This document shows, in pieces, positions 14,120 through 14,675 of a stretch of 14,675 nucleotides of DNA. Under the pieces are notes generated by a model that had not been told where the DNA came from, ran no database searches, and saw only the letters and a list, made by a program, of their open reading frames with translations. The translations under genes and the position numbers were made by a program. Source of the DNA: an uncultured Curvibacter sp. (GTDB taxonomy: Bacteria > Pseudomonadota > Gammaproteobacteria > Burkholderiales > Burkholderiaceae); the NCBI GenBank assembly GCA_946481355.1, contig CAMLNH010000022.1:1-14675 (forward strand), given 5' to 3'. Every line of letters begins with the position of its first letter. The stretch's first letter is position 1.

Positions 14120-14499
14120 CAGGCGGGGGCCCGACCCTGTGCGATCAGGGCGGCCAGTTCGCGTTCGAGCAGGGCGGGATCATCGGCGTTGTGTTCGACG
14201 AGCTGGCGCAGATGGGTCATGCTGTCCAGGTCCAGGCGCTCGCAGTGCAGGCCGACATGACGGCCTTCGATGTGGGCCACGGTGGCCTCCATGCGGATGG
14301 TGGCATCGGAGGCCAGTGTCAGCTGCAGACTGCAGAGCTCCCCCACCTGACCGATCCAACCGACCGGGACTTCGACCAGCGCTCCCCGCAGCGAAACATC
14401 GTGCAGGAAGCCCTGGCTCTCCTGTCCACCCCGCCGCAGTCGCACGGGTGCGTGGAACACGGAGCGCAGAAACTGGCGACGATCGTTGGAGGTACTCAT
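14119..14499 (-). CDS. PilZ domain protein, PA4608/MapZ-like c-di-GMP receptor (second copy)
   Basis: 126 aa, close to the PA4608 length. The signature residues are R8-x3-R12 (RQFLR) and D34-x-S-x-x-G39 (DVSLRG). The C-terminus LDLDSMTHLRQLVEHNADDPALLERELAAL is nearly the same as in the PilZ protein at 4563-5003, and both share RSVF.AP after the first motif, so they are paralogues. This copy lacks the 23-residue N-terminal extension of the other. It is preceded by the end of an EAL phosphodiesterase gene on the same strand, placing a c-di-GMP degrading enzyme and a c-di-GMP receptor side by side. It overlaps the phosphatase gene by one base. Confidence 0.9.
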   Translation of the reverse strand: MSTSNDRRQFLRSVFHAPVRLRRGGQESQGFLHDVSLRGALVEVPVGWIGQVGELCSLQLTLASDATIRMEATVAHIEGRHVGLHCERLDLDSMTHLRQLVEHNADDPALLERELAALIAQGRAPA

Positions 14500-14559
14500 C
14501 AGGAGGGACTCCCCGGCGCACGGGCGCCGAAGTGAGTATCCACAGGCTGGGCGAGGCTG

Positions 14560-14675
14560 TCAAACCGGCACGGCGGAACCGAGGCGCGCCAGCCACTGTT
14601 CGAGCGGCTGGGGCTGGTCATAGAAGTAGCCCTGCAGGCGGTCGCAGTTCTGCGCCCGCAGGAAATCGACCTGGG
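14560..14675 (-). CDS. C-terminal end of an EAL-domain c-di-GMP phosphodiesterase (partial)
   Basis: The last 37 residues of a protein entering from the right edge end at TGA 14560-14562. The stretch QVDFLRAQNCDRLQGYFYDQ followed by PQPLEQWLARL matches the end of EAL domains (the CD-x-x-QGY-x-x-x-x-P-x-P block). The catalytic EAL residues and any GGDEF or sensor domains are outside the window. The stop lies 60 bp before the PilZ start on the same strand, so co-transcription is possible. Confidence 0.8.
   Translation of the reverse strand, partial: QVDFLRAQNCDRLQGYFYDQPQPLEQWLARLGSAVPV

Overview
The window looks like a chromosomal segment of a high-GC betaproteobacterium, most likely Comamonadaceae or another Burkholderiales family. 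The clues are a Bug/TctC-type periplasmic receptor, a chemoreceptor ending in a DWESF tail, a divergent DUF2917/LysR pair, two PA4608/MapZ-like PilZ proteins and a NrtA-type binding protein with a long N-terminal extension. This placement is inferred from gene families; there is no rRNA gene to confirm it.

Left part (1-7200). After the tail of an unidentified gene comes a Bug-family receptor with a good terminator hairpin, then a two-TM methyl-accepting chemotaxis protein. It converges on a DUF2917 gene, which is transcribed away from a GcvA-like LysR regulator across a 116-bp spacer holding a textbook T-N11-A dyad. A PilZ protein, an EamA (DMT) exporter, an AraC regulator and slyX follow. 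AraC and EamA are co-directional, 58 bp apart.

Right part (7202-14675, all genes on the minus strand). Read in the direction of transcription: the end of an EAL-domain protein, a PilZ protein overlapping a secreted histidine phosphatase, a cytoplasmic PAS histidine kinase overlapping a NarL/FixJ response regulator, then a binding protein, permease and ATPase of the nitrate/cyanate type, and cyanase (cynS). Last comes a DUF1348 (NTF2-like) gene. The likely job of the central cluster is cyanate import and breakdown to ammonia and CO2, i.e. nitrogen scavenging. The two-component pair just upstream is the obvious candidate regulator.

Three things stand out. (1) A 266-bp MITE-like element with 28-bp terminal inverted repeats sits exactly between cynS and DUF1348. 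Removing it with one copy of a TA duplication restores a tight junction (cynS stop TAA, two bases, DUF1348 ATG), so DUF1348 was probably a fifth gene of the cyanate operon. (2) A 38-bp imperfect palindrome covers the ribosome-binding site and start codon of the binding-protein gene, and contains a seven-codon leader reading frame that ends just before that start. (3) A perfect 18-bp palindrome lies between the response regulator gene and the transporter operon, where an activator site would be expected.
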